Shown piece after piece: positions 37,801-54,800 of a DNA stretch of 64,000 nt. Source of the stretch: Osmia lignaria lignaria. Taxonomy: Eukaryota > Arthropoda > Insecta > Hymenoptera > Megachilidae. The stretch's first letter is position 1. Each line of letters opens with the position of its first letter. Where the stretch lies: the NCBI RefSeq assembly GCF_051020975.1, contig NC_135034.1:806001-870000 (forward strand). The letters run 5' to 3'. Under the pieces are notes generated by a model that saw only the letters and a program-made list of their open reading frames with translations, ran no database searches and was not told the origin of the DNA. The position numbers were made by a program, and so were the translations under genes.

Positions 37801-38650
37801 CCCCACAGATCAATGTACATTTTATAACAACATCATTCATACTATATCTACATTGGATATAATGTAATATACTGATCCCTTCCCATACGTCAATGTACAT
37901 ATAATAGCAAAATCGTTATTACTATATCTACATTAGGTATAATGTAATTTACTGATCCCTGCTCACAGATCAATGTACCTATATTTAATAACAATATCCT
38001 TAGTACTATATCCACATTACACATAATGTAATATACTGATTCCTTCCCACAGATCTATGAACATTTAATAACAACAGCATTCATACTATATCAACACTAG
38101 GTATAATGTAATATAGTGATTACATCCCACAGATCAAGGTACATTCAATATCGATATCATTATTACTATATCTACATTAGATAAAATGTAATATACTGAT
38201 CCCTTCCCACAGATCAAGGTGCCTACATTTAGTAACAATATCATTAATACTATATCTACATGAGATATAATGTTACATACTAATCCCTGCCCACAGTTCA
38301 ATGTACCTATACTTAATAACAATATCATTAGTACTATATCCACATCATATATAATGTAATATACCGATTCCTTCCCACAGATCAACGTAGATTTAATAAC
38401 ACCATCATTCATGCTATAGCTAAATTGGATATAATGTAATATACTGATCCCTTCCCACAGATCAAGGTATCTACACTTAATAACAATATCATTATTACTA
38501 TATCTACACTAGATATAATGCTATGTACGGATTCCTTCCCACAGATCAATGTACATTTAATAACAACATCATTCATACTATATCTGCATTGGATATAATG
38601 TAATATACTGATCCCTTCCCACAGGTCAATGCACATACAATAGCAAAATC
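31872..38650. repeat. Satellite array, mosaic of left- and right-array modules
   Basis: 80/84-bp monomers. Segments match both arrays: 34314 and 34516 lie at a constant 23906 bp from 10408 and 10610, while 36834-37680 resembles 42713-43560 and 45956-46800. A start-type monomer occurs at 32589. A diverged island sits at about 33150-33355. No gene is seen. Confidence 0.85.
33150..33355. repeat. Diverged satellite island
   Basis: Contains a short monomer (CATCAGATATGTAATATACA) followed by two monomers with the otherwise unseen markers CGGTTATAACG and CGGTTGTAACG, plus a TAGT insertion giving ATTAGTTACTATATC. The flanks return abruptly to ordinary monomers. Confidence 0.75.
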
Positions 38651-41600
38651 GTTATTGCTATATCTACATTAGGTATAATGTAATGTATTTACTTCATCCT
38701 ACAAATCATTGTACATTTAATAACATCATTCATGCTACAGCTAAATTGGATATAATGTAATATACTCACCCCTTCCCACAGATCAAGGTACCTACATTTA
38801 ATAACAATATCATTAGTACTAAATATACATTCGATATAATGTAATATACTGATTCATTCCCACAGATCAATATATTTAATAACCATATCAGTAGTACTAT
38901 ATCTACATTCGATATAATGAAATATACTGATTCATTCCCACAGATCAATGTATCTTTAATAACAATATCATTAGCACTATATCTACATTCGATATAATGT
39001 AATATACTGATTCATTCCCGCAGATCAATGTGCCTTTAATAACAATATCATTAGCACTATATCTACATTCGATATAATGTAATATACTGATTCATTCCCA
39101 CAGACCAATGCACCATTAATAACAATATCATTAGCACTATATCTACATTCGATATAACGTAATATACTGATTCATTCCCACAGATATGTACATATAATAA
39201 CCATATCATAAGTACCATACCTACATTCGATATAATGTAATATACTGATGGATTGCCACAGATCAATGCACCTTTCATAACAATATCATTAGCACTATAT
39301 CTACATTCGATATAATTTCATATACAGATTCATTCCCACTGATCAATGTACATTTAATAACAATATCATTAGTAGTATATCTACGTTACATACGTAATGT
39401 ACAATTAATAACAATATCGTTATTACCATATCTACATTAGATATAATGTAATATACTGATTCATTCCCACAGATCAATATACCTTTAATAACCATATCAT
39501 TAGTACTATATCTATATTCGATATATTGTAATATAGTGATTCGTTCCCACAGATCAATGTGCCTTTAATAACAATATCGTTAGCACTACATCTACATTCG
39601 ATATAATGTAATATAGTGATCCATTCCCACAGACCAATGCACCTTTAATAACAATATCATTAGCACTATATCTACATTCGATATAACGTAATATGCAGAT
39701 TCATTCCCACAGATATGTATATATAATAACCATATCATTAGTACCATACCTACATTCGATATAATGTAATATACCGATGGATTCCCACAGATCAATGTAC
39801 ATTTAATAACCATATCATTAGTACCATATCTGCATTAGATATGTAATGTACATTTAATAACAATATCATTATTACTATATCTACATTAGGTATAATGTCA
39901 TATACTGATCCCTGCCCACAGATCAATGTACCTACATTTAATAACAATATCATTAGTACTACGTCCACATTACATATAATGTAGTATACTGATTCCTTCT
40001 CACAGATCAGTGTAGATTTAATGACAACATCCTTCATACTATATCAACACTAGGTATAATGTAATATACTGATCCCTTCCCACAGACCAAGGTGCCTACA
40101 TTTAGTAACAATATCATTATTACTATATCTACATTAGATATAATGTAATATCCTGATCCCTGCCCACCGGTCAATGTACATTTAATAACAACATCGTTCA
40201 TACTATATCCACATTAGGTATAATGTAATATAGTGATTACGTCCCACAGATCAATGTACCTACATTTAATAACAATATCCTTAGTACTATATCCACATTA
40301 CACATAATGTAATATACTGATTCCTTCCCACAGATCAATGTACATTTAACAACAACATCATTCATACTATACCTACAATGGATATAATGTAATATACTGA
40401 TCCCTTCCCACAGATCAATGTACCTACATTTAATAACAATATCCTTAGTACTATATCCACATTACACATAATGTAATATACTGATTCCTTCCCACAGAAC
40501 AATGTACATTTAATAACACCATCATTCATACTATATCTACACGAGGTATAATGTAATATAGCGATTACGTCCCACAGATCAATGTACCTACATTTAATAA
40601 CAATATCCTTAGTACTATATCCACATTACACATAATGTAATATACTGATTCATTCCCACAGATCAATATACCTTTAATAACCATATCATTAGTACTATAT
40701 CTACATTCGATATATTGTAATATAGTGATTCATTCCCACAGATCAATGTGCCTTTAATAACAATATCATTAGCACTACATCTACATTCGATATAATGTAA
40801 TATAGTGATCCATTCCCACAGACCAATGCACCTTTAATAACAATATCATTAGCACTATATCTACATTCGATATAACGTAATATGCAGATTCATTCCCACA
40901 GATATGTATATATAATAACCATATCATTAGTACCATACCTACATTCGATATAATGTAATATACCGATGGATTCCCACAGATCAATGTACATTTAATAACC
41001 ATATCATTAGTACCATATCTACATTAGATATGTAATGTACATTTAATAACAATATCATTATTACTATATCTACATTAGGTATAATGTCATATACTGATCC
41101 CTGCCCACAGATCAATGTACCTACATTTAATAACAATATCATTAGTACTACGTCCACATTACATATAATGTAGTATACTGATTCCTTCTCACAGATCAGT
41201 GTAGATTTAATAACAACATCCTTCATACTATATCAACACTAGGTATAATGTAATATACTGATCCCTTCCCACAGACCAAGGTGCCTACATTTAGTAACAA
41301 TATCATTATTACTATATCTACATTAGATATAATGTAATATCCTGATCCCTGCCCACCGGTCAATGTACATGTAATAACAACATCGTTCATACTATATCCA
41401 CATTAGGTATAATGTAATATAGTGATTACGTCCCACAGATCAATGTACCTACATTTAATAACAATATCCTTAGTACTATATCCACATTACACATAATGTA
41501 ATATACTGATTCCTTCCCACAGATCAATGTACATTTAACAACAACATCATTCATACTATACCTATCATGGATATAATGTAATATACTGATCCCTTCCCAC

Positions 41601-44600
41601 AGATCAATGTACCTACATGTAATAACAACATCGTTCATACTATATCCACATTAGGTATAATGTAATATAGTGATTACGTCCCACAGATCAATGTACCTAC
41701 ATTTAATAACAATATCCTTAGTACTATATCCACATTACACATAATGCAATATACTGATTCATTCCCACAGATCAATATACCTTTAATAACCATATCATTA
41801 GTACTATATCTACATTCGATATATTGTAATATAGTGATTCATTCCCACAGATCAATGTGCCTTTAATAACAATATCATTAGCACTACATCTACATTCGAT
41901 ATAACGTAATATAGTGATCCATTCCCACAGACCAATGCACCTTTAATAACAATATCATTAGCACTATATCTACATTCGATATAACGTAATATGCAGATTC
42001 ATTCCCACAGATATGTATATATAATAACCATATCATTAGTACCATACCTACATTCGATATAATGTAATATACCGATGGATTCCCACAGATCAATGTACAT
42101 TTAATAACCATATCATTAGTACCATATCTACATTAGATATGTAATGTACATTTAATAACAATATCATTATTACTATATCTACATTAGGTATAATGTCATA
42201 TACTGATCCCTGCCCACCGGTCAATGTACATTTAATAACAACATCATTCATACTATATCTACAATGGATATAATGTAATATACTGATCCCTGCCCATAGT
42301 TCAATGTACCTATATTTAATAACAATATCATTAGTACTATATCCACATCACATATAATGTAATATACTGATCCCTTCCCACAGATCAATGTACCTACATT
42401 TAATAACAATATCCTTAGTACTATATCCACATTACACATAATGTAATATACTGATTCCTTCCCACAGAACAATGTACATTCAATAACACCATCATTCATA
42501 CTATATCTACACGAGGTATAATGTAATATAGTGATTACATCCCACAGATCAATGTACATATAACAACAACATCATTCATACTATATCTACGTTGGATATA
42601 ATGTAATATACTGATCCCTTCCCACAGATCAAGGTAGCTACATTTAATAACATTATCATTAATACTATATCTACATGAGATATAATGTTATATACTAATC
42701 CCTGCCCACAGATCAATGTATATTTAATAGCGATATCATTATTACTATATCTACATTAGATATAATGTTATATACTGATCCCTGCACACAGTTCAATGTA
42801 CCTATACTTAATAACAATATCATTAGTACTATATCCACATCATATATAATGTAATATACCGATTCCTTCCCACAGATCAACGTAGATTTAATAACAACAT
42901 CATTCATACTATATCAACACTAGGTATAATGTAATATAGTGATTACATCCCACAGATCAAGGTACATTTAATAACAACATCATTCATACTATATCTACAT
43001 TGGATATAATGTATTATAGTGATCCCTTCCCACAGATCAAGGTGCCTACATTTAGTAACAATATCATTATTACTATATCTTCATTAGATATAATGTAATA
43101 TACTAATCCCTGCCCACAGATCAATGTATATTTAGTAGCGATATCATTATTATTATATCTACATTGGATATAATGTAATATACTGAACCCTCCCCACAGA
43201 TCAATGTACCTACATTTAACAACAATATCATTAGTACTACGTCCACATTGCATATAATGTAATATACTGACTCCTTGCCACAGATCAGTGTACATTTAAT
43301 AACAACATCATTCATTACATATCTATTTTGGGTACAATGTAATATAGTGATTACATCCCACAGATCAATGTACATGTAATGTCGATATCATTATTACTAT
43401 ATCTACATTAGATATAATGTAATATACTGATCCCTGCCCATAGTTCAATGTACCTATATTTAATAACAATATCATTAGTACTATATCCACATCACATATA
43501 ATGTAATATACTGATCCCTTCCCACAGATCTATGTACATTTAGTAACACCATCATTCATACTATATCTACACTAGGTATAATGTAACATAGTGATTACAT
43601 CCCACAGATCAATGTACATTTAATAACAACATCATTCATACTATAACTACATTGGATATAATGTAATATATTGATCCCTCCCCACAGATCAATGTACATT
43701 TTATAACAACATCATTCATACTATATCTACATTGGATATAATGTAATATACTGATCCCTTCCCATACGCCAATGTACATATAATAGCAAAATCGTTATTA
43801 CTATATCTACATTAGGTATAATGTAATTTACTGATCCCTGCTCACAGATCAATGTACCTATATTTAATAACAATATCCTTAGTACTATATCCACATTACA
43901 CATAATGTAATATTATGATTCCTTCCCACAGATCAATGAACAATTAATAACAACAGCATTCATACTATATCAACACTAGGTATAATGTAATATAGTGATT
44001 ACATCCCACAGATCAAGGTACATTCAATATCGATATCATTATTACTATATCTACATTAGATAAAATGTAATATACTGATCCCTTCCCACAGATCAAGGTG
44101 CCTACATTTAGTAACAATATCATTATTACTATATCTACATTAGATATAATGTAATATACTGATCCCTGCCCACCGGTCAATGTACATTTAATAACAACAT
44201 CGATCATACTATATCCACATTAGGTATAATGTAATATAGTGATTACGTCTCACAGATCAATGTACCTACATTTAATAACAATATCCTTAGTACTATATCC
44301 ACATTACACATAATGTAATATACTGATTCCTTCCCACAGATCAATGTACATTTAACAACAACATCATTCATACTATATCTACATTGGATATAATGTAATA
44401 TACTGATCCCTTCCCACAGATCAATGTACCTACATTTAATAACAATATCCTTAGTACTATATCCACATTACACATAATGTAATATACTGATTCCTTCCCA
44501 CAGAACAATGTACATTTAATAACACCATCATTCATACTATATCTACACGAGGTATAATGTAATATAGTGATTACATCCCACAGATCAATGTACATATAAC

Positions 44601-47600
44601 AACAACATCATTCATACTATATCTACATTGGATATAATGTAATATACTTATCCCTTCCCACAGGTCAATGTACATATAATAGCATAATCGTTATTACTAT
44701 ATCTACATTAGGTATAATGTAATGTATTAACTACATCCTACACATCATTGTACATTTAATATCATCATTCATGCTATAGCTAAATTGGATATAATGCAAT
44801 ATACTGATTCCTTCCCACAGATCAATGTACATTTAATAACAACACTATTCATACTATATCTACACTAGGTATAATGTAACGTGGTGATTACATCCCACAG
44901 ATCAATGTACATTTAATAATATCATTCATACTATAACTACATTGGATATAATGTAATATACTGATCCCTTCCCACAGATCAAGGTATCTACATTTAATAA
45001 CAATATCATTATTACTATATCTGCACTAGATATAATGCAATATACGGATTCCTTCCCACAGATCAATGTACATTTAATAACAACATCATTCATACTATAA
45101 CTACATTGGATATAATGTAATATACTGATCCCTTCCCACAGATCAATGTACCTACATTTAATAACAATATCATTAGTACTACGTCCACATTACATATAAT
45201 GTAGTATACTGATTCCTTCTCTCAGATCAGTGTAGATTTAATAACAACATCCTTCATACTATATCAACACTAGGTATAATGTAATATACTGATCCCTTCC
45301 CACAGACCAAGGTGCCTACATTTAGTAACAATATCATTATTACTATATCTACATTAGATATAATGTAATATACTGATCCCTGCCCACCGGTCAATGTACA
45401 TTTAATAACAACATCGTTCATACTATATCCACATTAGGTATAATGTAATATAGTGATTACCTCCCACAGATCAATGTACCTACATTTAGTAACAATATCC
45501 TTAGTACTATATCCACATTACACATAATGTAATATACTGATTCCTTCCCACAGATCAATGTACATTTAACAACAACATCATTCGTACTATATCTACACGA
45601 GGTATAATGTAATATAGTGATTACATCCCCCAGATCAATGTACATATAACAACAACATCATTCATACTATATCTACATTGGATATAATGTAATATACTGA
45701 TCCCTTCCCAAAGGTCAATGTACATATAATAGCATAATCGTTATTACTATATCTACATTAGGTATAATGTAATGTATTAACTACATCCTACAGATCATTG
45801 TACATTTAATAACATCATTCATGCTATAGCTAAATTGGATATAATGTAATATACTGATCCTTTCCCACAGATCAAGGTAGCTACATTTAATAACATTATC
45901 ATTAATACTATATCTACATGAGATATAATGTTATATACTAATCCCGGCCCACAGATCAATGTATATTTAATAGCGATATCATTATTACTATATCTACATT
46001 AGATATAATGTTATATACTGATCCCTGCCCACAGTTCAATGTACCTATATTTAATAACAATATCATTAGTACTATATCCACATCATATATAATGTAATAT
46101 ACCGATTCCTTCCCACAGATCAACGTAGATTTAATAACAACATCATTCATACTATATCAACACTACGTATAATGTAATATAGTGATTACATCCCACAGAT
46201 CAAGGTACATTTAATAACAACATCATTCATACTATATCTACATTGGGTATAATGTATTATACTGATCCCATCCCACAGATCAAGGTGCCTACATTTAGTA
46301 ACAATATCATTATTACTATATCTTCATTAGATATAATGTAATATACTAATCCCTGCCCACAGATCAATGTATATTTAGTAGCGATATCATTATTACTATA
46401 TCTACATTGGATATAATGTAATATACTGAACCCTCCCCACAGATCAATGTACCTACATTTAACAACAATATCATTAGTACTACGTCCACATTGCATATAA
46501 TGTAATATACTGATTCCTTGCCACAGATCAGTGTACATTTAATAACAACATCATTCATTACATATCTATTTTGGGTACAATGTAATATAGTGATTACATC
46601 CCACAGATCAATGTACATGTAATATCGATATCATTATTACTATATCTACATTAGATATAATGTAATATACTGATCCCTGCCCATAGTTCAATGTACCTAT
46701 ATTTAATAACAATATCATTAGTACTATATCCACATCACATATAATGTAATATACTGATCCCTTCCCACAGATCAATGTACATTTAGTAACACCATCATTC
46801 ATACTATATCTACCCTAGGTATAATGTAACATAGTGATTACATCCCACAGATCAATGTACATTTAATAATAACATCATTCATACTATAACTACATTGGAT
46901 ATAATGTAATATACTGATCCCTCCCCACAGATCAATGTACATTTTATAACAACATCATTCATACTATATCTACATTGGATATAATGTAATATACTGATCC
47001 CTTCCCATACGTCAATGTACATATAATAGCAAAATCGTTATTACTATATCTACATTAGGTATAATGTAATATACTGATCCCTGCTCACAGATCAATGTAC
47101 CTATATTTAATAACAATATCCTTAGTACTATATCCACATTACACATAATGTAATATACTGATTCCTCCCCACAGATCAATGTACATTTAATAACAACAGC
47201 ATTCATACTATATCAACACTAGGTATAATGTAATATAGTGATTACATCCCACAGATCAAGGTACATTCAATATCGATATCATTATTACTATATCTACATT
47301 AGATAAAATGTAATATACTGATCCCTTCCCACAGATCAAGGTGCCTACATTTAGTAACAATATCATTATTACTATATCTACATTAGATATAATGTAATAT
47401 ACTGATCCCTGCCCACCGGTCAATGTACATTTAATAACAACATCGATCATACTATATCCACATTAGGTATAATGTAATATAGTGATTACGTCTCACAGAT
47501 CAATGTACCTACATTTAATAACAATATCCTTAGTACTATATCCACATTACACATAATGTAATATACTGATTCCTTCCCACAGATCAATGTACATTTAACA

Positions 47601-48818
47601 ACAACATCATTCATACTATATCTACAATGGATATAATGTAATATACTGATCCCTGCCCATAGTTCAATGTACCTATATTTAATAACAATATCATTAGTAC
47701 TATATCCACATCACATATAATGTAATATACTGATCCCTTCCCACAGATCAATGTACATTTAGTAACACCATCATTCATACTATATCTACACTGGATATAA
47801 TACAATATACGGATTCCTCCCCACAGATCAATGTACATTTTATAACATCATTCATACTATATCTACATTGGATATAATGTAATATACTGATCCCTTCCCA
47901 TACGTCAATGTACATATAATAGCAAAATCGTTATTACTATATCTACATTAGGTATAATGTAATATACTGATCCCTGCTCACAGATCAATGTACCTATATT
48001 TAATAACAATATCCTTAGTACTATATCCACATTACACATAATGTAATATACTGATTCCTTCCCACAGATCAATGTACATTTAATAACAACAGCATTCATA
48101 CTATATCAACACTAGGTATAATGTAATATAGTGATTACATCCCACAGATCAAGGTACATTCAATATCGATATCATTATTACTATATCTACATTAGTTAAA
48201 ATGTAATATACTGATCCCTTCCCACAGGTCAATGTACATACAATAGCAAAATCGTTATTACTATATCCACATTAGGTACAATGTAATGTATTTACTACAT
48301 CCAACAGATCATTGTACATTTAATAACATCATTCATGCTATAGCTAAATTGGATATAATGTAATATACTCACCCCTTCCCACAGATCAAGGTACCTACAT
48401 TTAATAACAATATCATTATTACTACATCTACATTAGATATAATGTAATATACTGATCCCTGCCCACCGGTCAATGTACATTTAATAACAACATCGATCAT
48501 ACTATATCCACATTAGGTATAATGTAATATAGTGATTACGTCTCACAGATCAATGTACCTACATTTAATAACAATATCCTTAGTACTATATCCACATTAC
48601 ACATAGTGTAATATACTGATTCCTTCCCACAGATCAATGTACATTTAACAACAACATCATTCGTACTATATCTACACGAGGTATAATGTAATATAGTGAT
48701 TACATCCCCCAGATCAATGTACATATAACAACAACATCATTCATACTATATCTACATTGGATATAATGTAATATACTGATCCCTTCCCAAAGGTCAATGT
48801 ACATATAATAGCATAATC
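38651..48818. repeat. Large satellite HOR, right array, copy 1 (10168 bp)
   Basis: Landmarks across the block (38766, 39063, 39592, 40781, 41890, 42713, 44368, 45956, 46364) each recur exactly 10168 bp downstream. Differences are few: for example GAACAATTAATAAC near 43929 versus GAACATTTAATAAC in copy 2, and ATACTGATCCC versus ATGCTGATCCC near 44956/55124. The left limit is where colinearity with 48819 is lost. No gene is seen. Confidence 0.93.
39458..42210. repeat. Nested triplicated module inside the large HOR
   Basis: The opening GATTCATTCCCACAGATCAA followed by TATACC occurs at 39458, 40647 and 41756, giving sub-units of 1189 and 1109 bp and a third partial one. Each carries the 78-bp monomer type CACAGATATGTATATATAAT. 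The same triplet recurs at 49626 and 59470 in HOR copies 2 and 3. Confidence 0.87.
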
Positions 48819-51800
48819 GTTATTACTATATCTACATTAGGTATAATGTAATGTATTTACTTCATCCTACAAATCATTGTACATTTAATAACATCATTCA
48901 TGCTATAGCTAAATTGGATATAATGTAATATACTCACCCCTTCCCACAGATCAAGGTACCTACATTTAATAACAATATCATTAGTACTAAATATACATTC
49001 GATATAATGTAATATACTGATTCATTCCCACAGATCAATATATTTAATAACCATATCAGTAGTACTATATCTACATTCGATATAATGAAATATACTGATT
49101 CATTCCCACAGATCAATGTATCTTTAATAACAATATCATTAGCACTATATCTACATTCGATATAATGTAATATACTGATTCATTCCCGCAGATCAATGTG
49201 CCTTTAATAACAATATCATTAGCACTATATCTACATTCGATATAATGTAATATACTGATTCATTCCCACAGACCAATGCACCATTAATAACAATATCATT
49301 AGCACTATATCTACATTCGATATAACGTAATATACTGATTCATTCCCACAGATATGTACATATAATAACCATATCATAAGTACCATACCTACATTCGATA
49401 TAATGTAATATACTGATGGATTGCCACAGATCAATGCACCTTTCATAACAATATCATTAGCACTATATCTACATTCGATATAATTTCATATACAGATTCA
49501 TTCCCACTGATCAATGTACATTTAATAACAATATCATTAGTAGTATATCTACGTTACATACGTAATGTACAATTAATAACAATATCGTTATTACCATATC
49601 TACATTAGATATAATGTAATATACTGATTCATTCCCACAGATCAATATACCTTTAATAACCATATCATTAGTACTATATCTATATTCGATATATTGTAAT
49701 ATAGTGATTCGTTCCCACAGATCAATGTGCCTTTAATAACAATATCGTTAGCACTACATCTACATTCGATATAATGTAATATAGTGATCCATTCCCACAG
49801 ACCAATGCACCTTTAATAACAATATCATTAGCACTATATCTACATTCGATATAACGTAATATGCAGATTCATTCCCACAGATATGTATATATAATAACCA
49901 TATCATTAGTACCATACCTACATTCGATATAATGTAATATACCGATGGATTCCCACAGATCAATGTACATTTAATAACCATATCATTAGTACCATATCTG
50001 CATTAGATATGTAATGTACATTTAATAACAATATCATTATTACTATATCTACATTAGGTATAATGTCATATACTGATCCCTGCCCACAGATCAATGTACC
50101 TACATTTAATAACAATATCATTAGTACTACGTCCACATTACATATAATGTAGTATACTGATTCCTTCTCACAGATCAGTGTAGATTTAATGACAACATCC
50201 TTCATACTATATCAACACTAGGTATAATGTAATATACTGATCCCTTCCCACAGACCAAGGTGCCTACATTTAGTAACAATATCATTATTACTATATCTAC
50301 ATTAGATATAATGTAATATCCTGATCCCTGCCCACCGGTCAATGTACATTTAATAACAACATCGTTCATACTATATCCACATTAGGTATAATGTAATATA
50401 GTGATTACGTCCCACAGATCAATGTACCTACATTTAATAACAATATCCTTAGTACTATATCCACATTACACATAATGTAATATACTGATTCCTTCCCACA
50501 GATCAATGTACATTTAACAACAACATCATTCATACTATACCTACAATGGATATAATGTAATATACTGATCCCTTCCCACAGATCAATGTACCTACATTTA
50601 ATAACAATATCCTTAGTACTATATCCACATTACACATAATGTAATATACTGATTCCTTCCCACAGAACAATGTACATTTAATAACACCATCATTCATACT
50701 ATATCTACACGAGGTATAATGTAATATAGCGATTACGTCCCACAGATCAATGTACCTACATTTAATAACAATATCCTTAGTACTATATCCACATTACACA
50801 TAATGTAATATACTGATTCATTCCCACAGATCAATATACCTTTAATAACCATATCATTAGTACTATATCTACATTCGATATATTGTAATATAGTGATTCA
50901 TTCCCACAGATCAATGTGCCTTTAATAACAATATCATTAGCACTACATCTACATTCGATATAATGTAATATAGTGATCCATTCCCACAGACCAATGCACC
51001 TTTAATAACAATATCATTAGCACTATATCTACATTCGATATAACGTAATATGCAGATTCATTCCCACAGATATGTATATATAATAACCATATCATTAGTA
51101 CCATACCTACATTCGATATAATGTAATATACCGATGGATTCCCACAGATCAATGTACATTTAATAACCATATCATTAGTACCATATCTACATTAGATATG
51201 TAATGTACATTTAATAACAATATCATTATTACTATATCTACATTAGGTATAATGTCATATACTGATCCCTGCCCACAGATCAATGTACCTACATTTAATA
51301 ACAATATCATTAGTACTACGTCCACATTACATATAATGTAGTATACTGATTCCTTCTCACAGATCAGTGTAGATTTAATAACAACATCCTTCATACTATA
51401 TCAACACTAGGTATAATGTAATATACTGATCCCTTCCCACAGACCAAGGTGCCTACATTTAGTAACAATATCATTATTACTATATCTACATTAGATATAA
51501 TGTAATATCCTGATCCCTGCCCACCGGTCAATGTACATGTAATAACAACATCGTTCATACTATATCCACATTAGGTATAATGTAATATAGTGATTACGTC
51601 CCACAGATCAATGTACCTACATTTAATAACAATATCCTTAGTACTATATCCACATTACACATAATGTAATATACTGATTCCTTCCCACAGATCAATGTAC
51701 ATTTAACAACAACATCATTCATACTATACCTATCATGGATATAATGTAATATACTGATCCCTTCCCACAGATCAATGTACCTACATGTAATAACAACATC

Positions 51801-54800
51801 GTTCATACTATATCCACATTAGGTATAATGTAATATAGTGATTACGTCCCACAGATCAATGTACCTACATTTAATAACAATATCCTTAGTACTATATCCA
51901 CATTACACATAATGCAATATACTGATTCATTCCCACAGATCAATATACCTTTAATAACCATATCATTAGTACTATATCTACATTCGATATATTGTAATAT
52001 AGTGATTCATTCCCACAGATCAATGTGCCTTTAATAACAATATCATTAGCACTACATCTACATTCGATATAACGTAATATAGTGATCCATTCCCACAGAC
52101 CAATGCACCTTTAATAACAATATCATTAGCACTATATCTACATTCGATATAACGTAATATGCAGATTCATTCCCACAGATATGTATATATAATAACCATA
52201 TCATTAGTACCATACCTACATTCGATATAATGTAATATACCGATGGATTCCCACAGATCAATGTACATTTAATAACCATATCATTAGTACCATATCTACA
52301 TTAGATATGTAATGTACATTTAATAACAATATCATTATTACTATATCTACATTAGGTATAATGTCATATACTGATCCCTGCCCACCGGTCAATGTACATT
52401 TAATAACAACATCATTCATACTATATCTACAATGGATATAATGTAATATACTGATCCCTGCCCATAGTTCAATGTACCTATATTTAATAACAATATCATT
52501 AGTACTATATCCACATCACATATAATGTAATATACTGATCCCTTCCCACAGATCAATGTACCTACATTTAATAACAATATCCTTAGTACTATATCCACAT
52601 TACACATAATGTAATATACTGATTCCTTCCCACAGAACAATGTACATTCAATAACACCATCATTCATACTATATCTACACGAGGTATAATGTAATATAGT
52701 GATTACATCCCACAGATCAATGTACATATAACAACAACATCATTCATACTATATCTACGTTGGATATAATGTAATATACTGATCCCTTCCCACAGATCAA
52801 GGTAGCTACATTTAATAACATTATCATTAATACTATATCTACATGAGATATAATGTTATATACTAATCCCTGCCCACAGATCAATGTATATTTAATAGCG
52901 ATATCATTATTACTATATCTACATTAGATATAATGTTATATACTGATCCCTGCACACAGTTCAATGTACCTATACTTAATAACAATATCATTAGTACTAT
53001 ATCCACATCATATATAATGTAATATACCGATTCCTTCCCACAGATCAACGTAGATTTAATAACAACATCATTCATACTATATCAACACTAGGTATAATGT
53101 AATATAGTGATTACATCCCACAGATCAAGGTACATTTAATAACAACATCATTCATACTATATCTACATTGGATATAATGTATTATAGTGATCCCTTCCCA
53201 CAGATCAAGGTGCCTACATTTAGTAACAATATCATTATTACTATATCTTCATTAGATATAATGTAATATACTAATCCCTGCCCACAGATCAATGTATATT
53301 TAGTAGCGATATCATTATTATTATATCTACATTGGATATAATGTAATATACTGAACCCTCCCCACAGATCAATGTACCTACATTTAACAACAATATCATT
53401 AGTACTACGTCCACATTGCATATAATGTAATATACTGACTCCTTGCCACAGATCAGTGTACATTTAATAACAACATCATTCATTACATATCTATTTTGGG
53501 TACAATGTAATATAGTGATTACATCCCACAGATCAATGTACATGTAATGTCGATATCATTATTACTATATCTACATTAGATATAATGTAATATACTGATC
53601 CCTGCCCATAGTTCAATGTACCTATATTTAATAACAATATCATTAGTACTATATCCACATCACATATAATGTAATATACTGATCCCTTCCCACAGATCTA
53701 TGTACATTTAGTAACACCATCATTCATACTATATCTACACTAGGTATAATGTAACATAGTGATTACATCCCACAGATCAATGTACATTTAATAACAACAT
53801 CATTCATACTATAACTACATTGGATATAATGTAATATATTGATCCCTCCCCACAGATCAATGTACATTTTATAACAACATCATTCATACTATATCTACAT
53901 TGGATATAATGTAATATACTGATCCCTTCCCATACGCCAATGTACATATAATAGCAAAATCGTTATTACTATATCTACATTAGGTATAATGTAATTTACT
54001 GATCCCTGCTCACAGATCAATGTACCTATATTTAATAACAATATCCTTAGTACTATATCCACATTACACATAATGTAATATTATGATTCCTTCCCACAGA
54101 TCAATGAACATTTAATAACAACAGCATTCATACTATATCAACACTAGGTATAATGTAATATAGTGATTACATCCCACAGATCAAGGTACATTCAATATCG
54201 ATATCATTATTACTATATCTACATTAGATAAAATGTAATATACTGATCCCTTCCCACAGATCAAGGTGCCTACATTTAGTAACAATATCATTATTACTAT
54301 ATCTACATTAGATATAATGTAATATACTGATCCCTGCCCACCGGTCAATGTACATTTAATAACAACATCGATCATACTATATCCACATTAGGTATAATGT
54401 AATATAGTGATTACGTCTCACAGATCAATGTACCTACATTTAATAACAATATCCTTAGTACTATATCCACATTACACATAATGTAATATACTGATTCCTT
54501 CCCACAGATCAATGTACATTTAACAACAACATCATTCATACTATATCTACATTGGATATAATGTAATATACTGATCCCTTCCCACAGATCAATGTACCTA
54601 CATTTAATAACAATATCCTTAGTACTATATCCACATTACACATAATGTAATATACTGATTCCTTCCCACAGAACAATGTACATTTAATAACACCATCATT
54701 CATACTATATCTACACGAGGTATAATGTAATATAGTGATTACATCCCACAGATCAATGTACATATAACAACAACATCATTCATACTATATCTACATTGGA

